DNA from: Magnetovibrio sp. | GTDB lineage: Bacteria; Pseudomonadota; Alphaproteobacteria; Rhodospirillales; Casp-alpha2 | Assembly: GCA_002722175.1 (NCBI GenBank) | Contig: PBKU01000050.1 | Span: 62,001 to 126,000 of the forward strand | Reading direction: 5' to 3' | DNA: 64,000 bases | In this document: positions 43,597 to 53,060 of the stretch, one piece after another | Layout of the letters: each line of letters begins with the position of its first letter | Numbering within the stretch: position 1 is the stretch's first letter | The notes under the pieces: generated by a model | What the model was told of the DNA's origin: nothing | Seen by the model: the letters and a program-made list of their open reading frames with translations, nothing else | Databases searched by the model: none | Made by a program: the position numbers and the translations under genes

Positions 43597-44310
43597 TTAT
43601 TTGCAAGCAGATAAGAATGCCTGGAATAGGCGCAAATTGGGTCCTTCCACATTTATGAAAAACTCAGGATGCCACTGTACACCAATTGCAAAACGATATT
43701 GTTGAAGTTCAACTCCCTCAACGATACCGTCTGGAGCCCTCGCATTGACCATAACAGTCTCCGGTATTGTTTTTAAAGCCTCGTTATGTGCCGTATTAAC
43801 TGTCATGCGCTCGACCTTGAGAACTTCATGTAGAAGAGTATAGGGCTCAATCTTAACGGGATGTGCAAGCTTTTCAGCCGGTTTCTCATTAAGGTGGTCA
43901 TAAATTGTTTCCACTTCATCCTGAAGGGATGCGTGGAGAAGCGCCCCTTCTGAAGCAGCTAAAACCTGCATCCCAGCACAGATACCGAGAACTGGCATAT
44001 TTTTCTTTAATGCAGCCCGAACAAGATCGCTTTCAAAAGAGTACCGTGGATGGATTAGTTGTTCTTTTTTCTGTAGCCGTTTATATAGAAATGGTGGAAA
44101 TGAATAAAATCCTCCCGGAATAAGAAGTCCGCTAATACAATTCAAATACTTATCGATAGAGTCCTTTAAATATGGAAGGCCAACTGGCAATCCCCCAGCA
44201 ATGTTTATTGCTTCAAAATAGGCGCATCGCAGGGCAAGATGCGGCCTAGAAGAAAAACTACCGCTATCTTCATAATCAAGTACGACCCCAATAATCGGCC
44301 TTTGAATCAT
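43597..44310 (-). CDS. class I glutamine-amidotransferase-like peptidase C26 (PuuD-like)
   Basis: Resembles gamma-glutamyl-gamma-aminobutyrate hydrolase PuuD, which releases glutamate from gamma-glutamyl compounds. The nucleophile Cys lies in VLGICAGMQVLAAS near residue 109 and the His-Glu pair in IGVQWHPEFF near 214. From the ATG at 44310 the protein is 237 residues; an upstream frame start at 44349 adds 13 residues. No putrescine-pathway genes are near, so the substrate is uncertain. Confidence 0.8.
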   Translation of the reverse strand: MIQRPIIGVVLDYEDSGSFSSRPHLALRCAYFEAINIAGGLPVGLPYLKDSIDKYLNCISGLLIPGGFYSFPPFLYKRLQKKEQLIHPRYSFESDLVRAALKKNMPVLGICAGMQVLAASEGALLHASLQDEVETIYDHLNEKPAEKLAHPVKIEPYTLLHEVLKVERMTVNTAHNEALKTIPETVMVNARAPDGIVEGVELQQYRFAIGVQWHPEFFINVEGPNLRLFQAFLSACK

Positions 44311-44496
44311 TTTTCTCACTTCAATTACTAATAACTTGAAACCTAGCATCTTGCTGTCGTTACGGAAACATAGCTGATGTAACTAATATGATTTTTTTGA
44401 AAAATAAACTAGATTGGGATAAAATATAAACTAAAAGTGATTCACCAGTGACATGCTGTTCTCAAGTAGAAATTTAATTTTGGTAGATGAACTTAT

Positions 44497-45207
44497 ATGT
44501 GGTTAAAAGCAACAAAGTTGCAAGATTTCTATTGTAGTAACATTGGGAAAGTTGCTCAACGGATCATTGGTGCTAAATTAAGGACTTTGCTACCCGATGT
44601 AAAAGGCCAGAGGATTCTAGGCCTTGGTTTTGCTAACCCATACCTAGAGATTTTTGGCGACGACGCTGGTCAGATTCTTGCTGCAGTACCATATTGTTCG
44701 GGAATTACCTGTTGGCGGCCAGAAGGGTCTACAATGACAATTTCAGCCTCTGAACTTGAGCTGCCATTTTTAGATTTGTCATTAGATATTGTAGTTATAA
44801 TCCATGCACTAGAATATACGGGCGATACGAGAATTATGTTGCGTGAAGTTTGGCGTGTGCTATCAGATACAGGGAGGCTAGTTGTCGTAGTGCCTAACCG
44901 CCATGGACTTTGGTCACGGGTTAATAAAACACCGTTTGGGTATGGGCGCCCTTTTTCAAAAGCACAGATTTTACAAGTTTTGGATGAAAGTTTATTTACT
45001 CCAATCCGTACGTTTCAATCGCTTTTCGTTCCTCCTTTTGAATCAAGATTATTCTTATCATCATCAAATGCGATCGAGGTTGTAGGGCAATATTTAGCTT
45101 TTGGAGTTTCCGGCGTGATAATAAGTTATGCTACTAAACAAATTTACTCAGCAACTCTGCTACCCGAGATGACATCTAAACGAAAGTATGCAGCAATTGT
45201 TGAGTGA
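44497..45207 (+). CDS. SAM-dependent methyltransferase (type 11-like)
   Basis: A 236-residue class I methyltransferase-like protein with RILGLGFANPYLEIFG as the SAM-binding loop near residue 39, LPFLDLSLDIVVIIHALEY near 88-106 and MLREVWRVLSDTGRLVVVVP near 113. The glycine-rich loop is degenerate (GLGFANP rather than GxGxG), though this is seen in several type 11 relatives. The substrate is unknown. It diverges from the PuuD-like gene and converges on the AlkB-like gene. Confidence 0.75.
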   Translation: MWLKATKLQDFYCSNIGKVAQRIIGAKLRTLLPDVKGQRILGLGFANPYLEIFGDDAGQILAAVPYCSGITCWRPEGSTMTISASELELPFLDLSLDIVVIIHALEYTGDTRIMLREVWRVLSDTGRLVVVVPNRHGLWSRVNKTPFGYGRPFSKAQILQVLDESLFTPIRTFQSLFVPPFESRLFLSSSNAIEVVGQYLAFGVSGVIISYATKQIYSATLLPEMTSKRKYAAIVE

Positions 45208-45241
45208 ACTTGCGAATAACTAATTAAGATTAAACGCTATT

Positions 45242-45841
45242 TTAATACTGTACCATTCGGAAAGTTAGGTTTATCCGAATTCCAATGTTTTTCTTTGTTT
45301 TCGGCACTTTATGAAACCAATTTTCTTGGGTTTTACCCTTCATCAATAATAGGCTGCCTGGGTCAAGGGTTAGGCAAAACGGTTTTGATGAGTTGTCTCT
45401 TCGTTTGAATAGAAAATTTCTGGCAGCACCAAAACTAACAGAAGCAATCACAGGGTCTTTCCCCAACTCGGGTTCATTATCGGAGTGCCATCCCATTGAA
45501 TCTGAGCCATCCCGATAAAGATTTAAGAGTACACCGTTAAAGTTTTCCCCAGTTATTTTTTTTACACGCCGCACAATGGGTAATAATTGGCTAGGATATG
45601 GTATAGACTTATGGATTAGCCCTGAATAAGAATAAGTTTTTTCACCAAACCAGCAAGAAAGTCTCGGTTCGGGTATCTGCTGACCAAACAACGTTATTTT
45701 GTTTTGCTTCCATTTAATACGTTTTTCCAATATTTTCAGATGCGTAGAGGCTTCAGTTGCCGAAAAACTTTTTTCACAATAATAAACTTCAGCTCCAGAA
45801 ATTGGTGCTCTTTTGAAATTATAGGACTTAGATTCACTCAT
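45242..45841 (-). CDS. AlkB-family 2-oxoglutarate/Fe(II) dioxygenase, DNA/RNA repair
   Basis: Likely removes alkyl groups from damaged bases. Iron ligands are in GWHSDNEPELG (His and Asp) and NWFHKVPKT (His), and the 2-oxoglutarate-binding arginines are in IRINLTFR, the standard RxNxTxR motif. The sequence is of the ALKBH2/3-like type. I place the start at ATG 45841, giving 199 residues; a TTG at 45874 would put it seven bases after ychF and add 11 residues. Probably the last gene of the prs-rplY-pth-ychF run. Confidence 0.9.
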   Translation of the reverse strand: MSESKSYNFKRAPISGAEVYYCEKSFSATEASTHLKILEKRIKWKQNKITLFGQQIPEPRLSCWFGEKTYSYSGLIHKSIPYPSQLLPIVRRVKKITGENFNGVLLNLYRDGSDSMGWHSDNEPELGKDPVIASVSFGAARNFLFKRRDNSSKPFCLTLDPGSLLLMKGKTQENWFHKVPKTKKNIGIRINLTFRMVQY

Positions 45842-45881
45842 CAAATGACTGTTTAACTGAACTAAATTGCTCAAAATGGTT

Positions 45882-46982
45882 TTAGACGTTGAAGCGAAAT
45901 AATACTATATCACCATCCTTGACTTTATAATTGCGCCCTTCTAGCCGGATCTTTCCAGCTTCCTTGCAACCTTGATCCCCATTAAATGCGATAAAATCGT
46001 CGTAAGAGACTGTTTCAGCACAAATAAAACCTCTCTCGAAGTCTGTGTGGATGACACCAGCGGCGTTTACAGTAGAGGCCCCGTCCTTAACAGTCCAGGC
46101 ACGGACTTCTTTTTTACCTTGTGTGAAAAAAGTAATTAATCTGAGAAGCTTGTAACCATTCTTAATGATTTTAGCGAGGCCTGTTTCACGGACCCCTAAT
46201 GTTTCCAAAAATTCTTGTTTTTCGGAACTATCCTTGAACTGTGCTAACTCTTCTTCAATTTTTGCAGAGACAATTATCGACTGGGCTCCTAAGTCTTTTG
46301 CCTTCAAACCAATCTGCCTTTTTATTTCTGTCTCTTCTTTAATTGCGTTTTCCTCTTCATTACAGATATACAGCACAGGTTTTGCGCTTAAAAACTGCAA
46401 CGCATGGAAGTGGGGTATTTCTTCTTCTTCTATTTCAAGCATTCGAACGGGAGTACCTTTTTCCAATAAATCCAATGAACGCTCTGCTATATGCAGTTTT
46501 GCCCTTGCATCTTTATCGTTGCTCCGGACTTTTTTTGTTAATTTTTCAATTCGGGTTTCAATATTTTCTATATCTGCTAGCATTAGCTCTGTTTCCACAA
46601 TTTCTATATCACGGAGTGGATCAATACTATTCTCAACATGTATAATTTCGTTATTCGAAAAACATCGCACTACATGACAAATGGCGTCCACTTCCCGGAT
46701 ATTTGCTAAGAATTGATTACCTAAACCCTCTCCTTTGCTAGCACCACGGACCAAGCCCGCAATATCAACAAACTCTATGCTTGTCGGTACGATTTTTTCC
46801 GGCTTTGAAATCTCTGCTATAGCATTCAAGCGATTATCTGGAACGGGTACGCGCCCAATATTAGGCTCAATTGTGCAGAAGGGAAAATTTCTTGCTTCAG
46901 CACGTGACGATTGGGAAAGAGCGTTAAAAAGTGTTGATTTTCCTACATTTGGGAGGCCAACTATGCCGCACTTAAAGCCCAT
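45882..46982 (-). CDS. ychF: redox-regulated ATPase YchF (OLA1 family)
   Basis: An Obg-family P-loop nucleotidase that binds ribosomes and prefers ATP. The 366 residues carry [15 protein letters not shown] near residues 8-22, [20 protein letters not shown] near 73 and a TGS domain at the C-terminus ([20 protein letters not shown] near 303). The gene begins directly after pth with no gap, which is the widespread pth-ychF order. Confidence 0.96.
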   Translation of the reverse strand: MGFKCGIVGLPNVGKSTLFNALSQSSRAEARNFPFCTIEPNIGRVPVPDNRLNAIAEISKPEKIVPTSIEFVDIAGLVRGASKGEGLGNQFLANIREVDAICHVVRCFSNNEIIHVENSIDPLRDIEIVETELMLADIENIETRIEKLTKKVRSNDKDARAKLHIAERSLDLLEKGTPVRMLEIEEEEIPHFHALQFLSAKPVLYICNEEENAIKEETEIKRQIGLKAKDLGAQSIIVSAKIEEELAQFKDSSEKQEFLETLGVRETGLAKIIKNGYKLLRLITFFTQGKKEVRAWTVKDGASTVNAAGVIHTDFERGFICAETVSYDDFIAFNGDQGCKEAGKIRLEGRNYKVKDGDIVLFRFNV

Positions 46983-47582
46983 TTAATCTTCTTTCTTAAG
47001 AAGGGAGTTAACATGTTTTGTAGTAAATTGTTGTACTTGTTGTTGAAACTTTGAGTCCTCACCGTTTATTATTAGACCTATGAATTTAGCTGTATTCGCA
47101 ATTAAGGGGTGCACCCAGTGAGTCTCAGTTTTAGAAAAATCAGTTAACACATGATTTATAATTTCGCCCTTTTCCTGGGGACGTCCAATACCCACACGTA
47201 TTCGAGCATAATTTGACCCTATATAAGAATGGATATTCTTTAGACCGTTGTGTCCCGCATGACCGCCACCTCTTTTAATTTGTAATTTTCCACAAGGAAA
47301 GTCGAGTTCGTCATGTATAACGATCACATTTTTTGAAGAAATATTAAAAAAAGATTTAGCTTCGTATATTGATTGTCCTGATCTATTCATGTAAGTCATT
47401 GGTTTTAAAGCAAGAATTTTTTTGTTTTCAATTTTGCCTAATCCAATTTGACCATGAAATTTTTTGCGCCAATTGCCGAGAGAATGGTGCTTAAAAATTT
47501 CGTCGATCGCTAAAAACCCTATGTTATGTCTATTATTTTTATGCGTCGGACCAGGGTTCCCGAGGCCGACAATTAGAATCAT
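46983..47582 (-). CDS. pth: peptidyl-tRNA hydrolase Pth
   Basis: Releases tRNA from peptidyl-tRNA that drops off ribosomes. The 199 residues show [20 protein letters not shown] near the N-terminus with the catalytic His region, [12 protein letters not shown] near 60, [19 protein letters not shown] near 91-109 and GHNGLKNI near 112. It lies 26 bp after rplY, and its stop is adjacent to the ychF start codon. Confidence 0.96.
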   Translation of the reverse strand: MILIVGLGNPGPTHKNNRHNIGFLAIDEIFKHHSLGNWRKKFHGQIGLGKIENKKILALKPMTYMNRSGQSIYEAKSFFNISSKNVIVIHDELDFPCGKLQIKRGGGHAGHNGLKNIHSYIGSNYARIRVGIGRPQEKGEIINHVLTDFSKTETHWVHPLIANTAKFIGLIINGEDSKFQQQVQQFTTKHVNSLLKKED

Positions 47583-47608
47583 AAAGTACTTCTCCTGGAT
47601 TATATTGA

Positions 47609-48289
47609 CTAACGCTCTTCTTTTGATTCATTGTTTTCTGGGCTCTCCGGGGCTTCAGAAGCACTTTCCTCATCAATGGCAACGTCTTCCTCTGGTTCAG
47701 CCTCTGTTTCCTCAACGACGATCGTTGGAGCTGCAATTGTTGCGATCGTGAAGTCACGATCCGTTATTGCAGTTGAAACACCGTCTGGTAATTTAATGGC
47801 ACTAATGTGAATAGCGTCACCAATTTCTAGGTCAGTAAGGTCGACTGAAAGCGTTTCAGGTATTGAGTCAGGGCGGCACTTCAGTTCAACAGAATGTCTC
47901 ACAACATTAAGGACTCCACCACGCTTTAACCCGGGGCTTTTTTCTTCATTTTTGAATACGACAGATACATCGATTGTTAGGATTGTACGTGAGCTGAAGC
48001 GCATGAAATCAATATGAGTAGGCTGGTCTGTTACAGGGTCAAGTTTCAAATCGCGAGCTAGGACCTGGTGTTTTTCTCCAGCAGCTTCAATTTCAAAAAT
48101 CCGAGCAAAAAACCCTGGTTTATAAAGTTCTTTATTCAAGTGCAACGGATCAATCGATATTAGAACGGGTTCTAGCTTATTTCCATATATTATTCCTGGT
48201 ACACGACCCGAATTTCTTAATTTTCGAGTTTCACGTTTACCAGCTTGATTCCGAATTTCGGCTTCTAGAGGAGTTGAGTTTCTTGTCAT
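47609..48289 (-). CDS. rplY: 50S ribosomal protein L25/general stress protein Ctc
   Basis: Binds 5S rRNA. The N-terminal L25 domain includes the RNA-facing segment GKRETRKLRNSGRVPGIIYG near residues 17-36. The Ctc-type C-terminal beta domain follows, and the tail is strongly acidic (EEDVAIDEESASEAPESPEN). The length of 226 is normal for the long Ctc form. It is followed by pth, a common alphaproteobacterial arrangement. Confidence 0.95.
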   Translation of the reverse strand: MTRNSTPLEAEIRNQAGKRETRKLRNSGRVPGIIYGNKLEPVLISIDPLHLNKELYKPGFFARIFEIEAAGEKHQVLARDLKLDPVTDQPTHIDFMRFSSRTILTIDVSVVFKNEEKSPGLKRGGVLNVVRHSVELKCRPDSIPETLSVDLTDLEIGDAIHISAIKLPDGVSTAITDRDFTIATIAAPTIVVEETEAEPEEDVAIDEESASEAPESPENNESKEER

Positions 48290-48364
48290 ATAAGTTCTCC
48301 TTAGTGGAAAATATGCTTTATGTGCAGTCTATCCGTAATTCATACGTGCGAGGGGTAAACAGTC

Positions 48365-49297
48365 TTAGCCAAATAGGCTTGAAACAGAGGTTTCCTTGCT
48401 AATTCGGCTCATTGCCTCCCCAATAAGAGAAGCCACCGACAATTGTTCTATATTCTTCGCTAAACGAACGGGTTCAGTTGCCATTATACTATCTGTGATT
48501 ACTAATTTTTCGAGGGGAGATGAAGCAACCCGCGCTACTGCACCCCCAGACAATACACCATGAGTTACATATGCCGATACTGAAGTAGCACCTGCATCCT
48601 TTAAAGCTACAGCTGCATTGCAAAGGGTTCCCGCAGAGTCAACAATGTCATCTACAAGGATCGCATCTCTGCCTTTTACTTCTCCAATAATATTCATAAC
48701 TTCTGATACACCGGCATGTTCCCTTCTTTTGTCAATTATTGCCAGGTCACTGCCTATCCGCTTTGCTAGTGCTCTTGCGCGCACCACACCTCCAACATCT
48801 GGTGAGATAATCACTAGCTGTTTTTGGGCAAGGTGTTCCTCAATATTAACGGCTAGGACTGGTTCAGCGTAGAGATTGTCGGTTGGTATATCAAAAAAGC
48901 CTTGTATTTGCCCTGCATGTAAGTCCATGGTTAGCACCCGATCAGCTCCCGCCTCTGTAATCAAATTAGCAACTAACTTTGCCGAAATTGGTGTTCTCGG
49001 GCCTGATTTTCGATCTTGCCTTGCATAACCGAAATACGGCATTACCGCAGTTATTCGACGTGCTGACGCACGTCTAAGAGCATCCAAGGCTACCAAAAGT
49101 TCCATCAAATTGTCATTGGCCGGATACGAAGTTGACTGAATCACAAATACATCTTCACCTCGAATGTTTTCTTCAAGCTCTACAAACACCTCCATATCCG
49201 AAAACCGCCGTATACTTGCTTTTGTTAGTGGCAGATTCACATAAGTGGAAATTGCTTCTGCTAGCGGTCTATTGCTGTTGCACGCTAGAATTTTCAT
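48365..49297 (-). CDS. prs: ribose-phosphate pyrophosphokinase Prs
   Basis: Makes phosphoribosyl pyrophosphate from ribose 5-phosphate and ATP. Family features in the 310 residues are [17 protein letters not shown] at the start, [18 protein letters not shown] near 91-108, [18 protein letters not shown] near 126 and the PRPP-binding motif [14 protein letters not shown] near 214. It lies 75 bp upstream of rplY and may be co-transcribed with it. Confidence 0.96.
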   Translation of the reverse strand: MKILACNSNRPLAEAISTYVNLPLTKASIRRFSDMEVFVELEENIRGEDVFVIQSTSYPANDNLMELLVALDALRRASARRITAVMPYFGYARQDRKSGPRTPISAKLVANLITEAGADRVLTMDLHAGQIQGFFDIPTDNLYAEPVLAVNIEEHLAQKQLVIISPDVGGVVRARALAKRIGSDLAIIDKRREHAGVSEVMNIIGEVKGRDAILVDDIVDSAGTLCNAAVALKDAGATSVSAYVTHGVLSGGAVARVASSPLEKLVITDSIMATEPVRLAKNIEQLSVASLIGEAMSRISKETSVSSLFG

Positions 49298-49433
49298 CTC
49301 AAATTGTCGATCATTAAGGAGAAAAGTCGGCCGGAATGTACCAATGTCCGTTGCATACGTAAAGCCTTTATAAAAGATATTTGTAAATTTCTTTTTTGTG
49401 TAACCGCCATTTTAAAAATAATTTGATTATTAA

Positions 49434-50597
49434 TTAATTCAGCAAGCTAGTTGGTCCAGCGTTTGTATCCCTCGTATCACAAAGTTTTTTGATCCCTTGT
49501 ACCGCAGCTTCAGAGATTAAGTCAGCGATTTTAGACCAACCATTATGCAAGCTTTCTTCTAAAACAGAATTTTCCTGTATCGCTTTCCCGAGTTCACGTC
49601 CATTATTATTGCTAACAGTCCAGACTATTCTTATATCTTGTTTGTTTTGTTTTGTGGAGCTTATATGGACAATTCCTTGGACTGAGAAATTAGCATCCTT
49701 AACCGTATCTGCAATAAGATTATCGCGTTGTTGCAATGCAAGCTTTAAGGCTGTGGTTAGAACAACATTTCCGTTTCCGGTAGCTCCAGAAACAGGATAA
49801 ACGAAAAAGCTTAAGGAACCTACTTTATTAGGGTAATATTTTTTGTATTCGCTATTATTTTGACGTTTAGTATAAGGGGCAGAGTGCATTAATTGGGGAG
49901 AGGCTCCCAGGGACCGTTTTTTGGAAATGTGCGTGTCCGCTAATTTTCTAGCGGAATCTGCAGGTCGGTTTTCATCGTTTTGTGAATTTTGTTCACTAGT
50001 TTCTTCAAGATATTCCCGGACTAGCATTATAACGTCTGGGCTAGTAGCGTCTATTACCAAGTTAACGGCCTCCGGGGTAGAATCTTTCCAATGCCTAGAA
50101 TCAACAACAACTTGCCGAGAACGTCTTGACAATTTTTCGCCAGATAATTCACGTAGTTCCCAATCAAACTTAAGCCACAAAATATCGCTTCGCTTTTCTG
50201 AAACAGAAACTTCTCCAGCTAACATTATTTTTGGTGGGAATTTATTTAGGGTAGAGGTGGCTAAATATTTGTTTTCCCTTAAAATCTTTTTCATAGCTTT
50301 TCTGATGATAATTTGTGTGGTTTTAGGGAGGCCTTTCAGTTTAAGGGTTTCAACTAGGTCATATACACTAGTGCTTAGGGGGTGAGGTGCAGAATTATTA
50401 GTCATAGGCGAGGTGAGTGGCTTGACTGCAAGTGAAGGCTCAGTTTCCAAAGACTGGGTTGTCTCAAAAAATGGGACTGAGGCTAATGAATGATCATTTC
50501 TTTTTCCAGATTCGCAACTGCTAATAACCAGAATGGCCAAGCAACTGATTCCAACACCGGCAAGCAGAGTAATGATTTTTTGCAGATATGAGCGCAT
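49434..50597 (-). CDS. predicted lipoprotein of unknown function, paralogue of the 50689-51729 protein
   Basis: A 387-residue protein with a type II signal: a hydrophobic segment at residues 10-27 ends in ISSC with the lipidated Cys at 28, followed by acidic and Ser-rich sequence. Two similar folded regions are seen at about 95-200 and 265-385. Each contains a beta-rich segment ending in an LxLxWxL-type line (DILWLKFDWELRELSGE, DIRIVWTVSNNNGRELG), and the second closes with AVQGIKKL. The neighbouring lipoprotein has the same layout, so the pair arose by gene duplication. I do not recognise a named family. Confidence 0.7.
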   Translation of the reverse strand: MRSYLQKIITLLAGVGISCLAILVISSCESGKRNDHSLASVPFFETTQSLETEPSLAVKPLTSPMTNNSAPHPLSTSVYDLVETLKLKGLPKTTQIIIRKAMKKILRENKYLATSTLNKFPPKIMLAGEVSVSEKRSDILWLKFDWELRELSGEKLSRRSRQVVVDSRHWKDSTPEAVNLVIDATSPDVIMLVREYLEETSEQNSQNDENRPADSARKLADTHISKKRSLGASPQLMHSAPYTKRQNNSEYKKYYPNKVGSLSFFVYPVSGATGNGNVVLTTALKLALQQRDNLIADTVKDANFSVQGIVHISSTKQNKQDIRIVWTVSNNNGRELGKAIQENSVLEESLHNGWSKIADLISEAAVQGIKKLCDTRDTNAGPTSLLN

Positions 50598-50688
50598 AGG
50601 TTTTGCGAGCTATTTCATTCTTAAGTACTGTACTAACTTAATTGTTAAATTTTTGTTGGAATGCCATCAGCAGAATTAAACTTAATGT

Positions 50689-51729
50689 TTATAGGGTTGT
50701 TCTGTCATCAGAATTTGGTTCCAGTAAACCTTGTTCTGGCAAGGGCTTTTGGTAGGGGTTCTGTTGATAGCGTTTAATATCTTTTTGGTTTGCAATTTGA
50801 ATAAGATTTCGAATTCCGTTAACTGCTGACTCGGCAATAATGGCTGCAACGGGACCCCAGTTTTGATTAAAACTGCCCGTAAGTACAGTATTTTTTTGAA
50901 CGGCGGTTCCTATTTCTTCTCCTGTGCTTTCAGCTAGTTTCCAGACCATTTCAACTTGCTGGCTGTCGTTAATTGGTGAGGATACCTTAAAATTACCAGA
51001 GAGCAGGTAGTGGGCACTTTTTCTTGTTTCAGAAATTAGAAGTCCATTTTGAATTAGTGCTGCGATAATAGCTCTTCGTAGTACGTGACTGCCATTCTTT
51101 ATATTGGATTGGATAGGTGTAACCCATATGCTGCTCTCCCTTTTATAACTGTCAGTCCTGAGATCGGGAAAATCTAGTAGCCTTCTGCCATCTAATGCTT
51201 TGATAACCTTGTTAACAATATCGTCCGATAGTATGGATATTAGATTCGGTGAGCCCTGGTCCCATTGCCACGAAGGGACAGAAAAATTTTGTTTGAAATT
51301 AAGCTTGGTGCTTTTCTCACTTTCGGCTAACTCCCAATTAATCGCCAGTTCGTATTTAACGTTAGGTCCGATAAGGCGATTATTTTTTTCGATCTTAGCG
51401 CGTCCGTTTAGTGCGAACCGAGGAGGGGCATGATTCTCTACTTTATTAGTGCCTTGTGAAAAGTGAGCTGGCAAATATTTGTCCTGAAGCTGTTCTGCAA
51501 TAGCTATCGGTATCAATCGATTCATAGGAGCTGTAATGCCGAGAATTGTTGAAACTTGAATGCTATGTTTTAAAGGCTTTGCATTGGCTAAAAGTAGCTG
51601 ATGTACGAGCATATTATTATTTTTATCAAGGCTAAACGGTCGAGGAATCTCACTGCATGAAGCAAGGAACAGTGCAACAGCTATAAATTTTATTGCCACT
51701 AGGCGCTGTTTCATCTTGGGCTGTTGCAT
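50689..51729 (-). CDS. predicted lipoprotein of unknown function, paralogue of the 49434-50597 protein
   Basis: A 346-residue protein with a canonical lipobox FLASC, Cys at residue 25. Two related regions follow: about 60-200 with YELAINWELAESEKST, and about 205-325 with VEMVWKLAESTGEEIGTAV, which aligns with the second region of the neighbour (RIVWTVSNNNGRELGKAI). Both proteins share the line AESAVNGIRNL or SEAAVQGIKKL at the end of the domain. The start at 51729 has a GGGGAAAG ribosome-binding site. The function is unknown; an outer-membrane or periplasmic assembly role is only a guess from the lipobox and the repeat architecture. Confidence 0.7.
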   Translation of the reverse strand: MQQPKMKQRLVAIKFIAVALFLASCSEIPRPFSLDKNNNMLVHQLLLANAKPLKHSIQVSTILGITAPMNRLIPIAIAEQLQDKYLPAHFSQGTNKVENHAPPRFALNGRAKIEKNNRLIGPNVKYELAINWELAESEKSTKLNFKQNFSVPSWQWDQGSPNLISILSDDIVNKVIKALDGRRLLDFPDLRTDSYKRESSIWVTPIQSNIKNGSHVLRRAIIAALIQNGLLISETRKSAHYLLSGNFKVSSPINDSQQVEMVWKLAESTGEEIGTAVQKNTVLTGSFNQNWGPVAAIIAESAVNGIRNLIQIANQKDIKRYQQNPYQKPLPEQGLLEPNSDDRTTL

Positions 51730-51942
51730 AATAAACTTTCCCCGAATAATAAAGTAAGTTCCCCAAAAGTGAAGCCAAGTTTTAGAGTTAAAAAATTTTG
51801 AACAGTTTTTAAAAAACTAAGGCTGTATTTTTCAGAGGTAGGCAAATTAAAACGCTTCCTCAACTTTAATTTTTGGGGAGACTTCTCAATTAAAACTACA
51901 TGTAACAAAAGATTGATCTCTTTGATTGGGGAACAGCTAAAA

Positions 51943-52096
51943 GACGATTTTCGCAAAATCAGGTATAGGGCCCTGCTTAACTGGACTGGCTAGTTATTAC
52001 CCTTCCATTTTCTGGGCCTTGGGTACTGCAATAGAGCTCGGTCGCGGCTCCCTTTTCGGGATCACTCATCTAGGGTGCCTGCTAACACGGTATCTT
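51943..52096. other. GC-rich intergenic stretch, candidate structured RNA, strand uncertain
   Basis: Inside a 431-bp gap (51730-52160) that is otherwise AT-rich, about 150 bp become GC-rich with local pairing. GATTTT/AAAATC lies at 51946-51951 and 51955-51960; TCCC/GGGA, read on the minus strand with a GAAAA loop, lies near 52050-52062; TACCC/GGGTA pairs around 51998 and 52020. Two imperfect direct repeats resembling TAGGGCCCTGCTTAAC and TAGGGTGCCTGCTAAC lie near 51966 and 52070. No coding frame with family features covers it. I could not match it to 6S RNA, SRP RNA, RNase P RNA or tmRNA by eye. Confidence 0.35.
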
Positions 52097-52160
52097 ACTA
52101 TTTTGATCAGACTATTCAATTATATTAAGAAATTTAATAGTGGCCAGTTGATCGTCTATT

Positions 52161-52661
52161 CTATTGACCTACAATAATTTTTTTGAGACCCGCGGGCGAG
52201 AAGATCTCCACCCAATAACCATCTGGGTCTTTTATAAAAGCTAACCCTTTCATTGAGCCATCATCGGGGCGTTTAACAAATTCTATGCCAAGCTCTTCGA
52301 ATCGTTCGCAGGCCGCATATACATCTGGGACCGAAACACAGATATGGCCAAACCCTTGGGGCGTACTGTTGCCATCATGGTAGCCACTAAAGTCAGCGTC
52401 AGATTCCGTACCATAGTTGTGTGTCAACTCCAAAACCCCAGATTGACTAGCTAGCCACATAATCCGCTCTCCCCGATCCTCGGGCATAGGGCCTTCAAGG
52501 CCGGCATCGAAACCAAGAAAATATAGAGAGAAATTCATATTCTCAAAATCAAATCGTTCGAGCAAGCGGGCACCGAGAACTTCAGTATAGAAGGTCAATG
52601 AAACCTCAGGGTCTTTAACTCGAAGCATGCAGTGGTTTAGTTTATTTCCCGTATTTTCCAA
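52161..52661 (-). CDS. gloA: lactoylglutathione lyase (glyoxalase I) GloA
   Basis: Isomerises the methylglyoxal-glutathione hemithioacetal to lactoylglutathione. The 166 residues show [18 protein letters not shown] near 8-25 with the first metal-ligand His, [12 protein letters not shown] near 76, [11 protein letters not shown] near 102-112 and [13 protein letters not shown] near 143-155 with the Glu ligand. The start is a TTG at 52661 supported by AAGGA about eight bases upstream. It stands alone on the minus strand. Confidence 0.93.
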   Translation of the reverse strand: MENTGNKLNHCMLRVKDPEVSLTFYTEVLGARLLERFDFENMNFSLYFLGFDAGLEGPMPEDRGERIMWLASQSGVLELTHNYGTESDADFSGYHDGNSTPQGFGHICVSVPDVYAACERFEELGIEFVKRPDDGSMKGLAFIKDPDGYWVEIFSPAGLKKIIVGQ

Positions 52662-53060
52662 AATTACTTTCCTTCTTCAGTTTAACTCAACCCATCCCAT
52701 CCCATCCAGCTAAGTAATGCCCAACAAACACTGATTATGATAGCGCTAAGATACTGCAAGATTAATTAACGAGATCAGTTAGCAGTAAAACGATTTAAAC
52801 AAAAATTACCATAAAAATAGCGATATAACCAACAAATTATTTTTTTTGAACTCTAAGAGTTGTCTAATGATTTCGAATATTTTTAGGCAGAGCGACGTAT
52901 TCTATGATTGACTGTACAATTGCGCTATATTTTTTTCGACGGCGTTCTGTTATTTATAAACCGCTACAAACTTTTCTGTTATGAAAAAGAAACAGGCTCA
53001 GGCACCTTATGATATTCTCTATGTATCCAGGCAAAGGTTTCTATCTCTGGAGCAGTGGCA
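52662..53060. other. 399-bp AT-rich intergenic stretch between pgeF and gloA
   Basis: I see no gene here. A short tandem CCCAT repeat occurs at 52691-52707, and a small hairpin AACTC-TAA-GAGTT lies at 52849-52861 with a T run preceding it on the + strand, which does not make a terminator in either direction. The promoter of gloA should lie near the gloA start at 52661. Confidence 0.3.

Noticed and set aside
51711-51956. Open frame of 81 codons on the minus strand upstream of the lipoprotein gene
   Set aside because: It has no family features, overlaps the lipoprotein start region and looks like AT-rich intergenic sequence.
52691-52707. Tandem CCCAT repeat
   Set aside because: Three copies of five bases are compatible with chance or simple slippage; no repeat array or CRISPR-like spacing.
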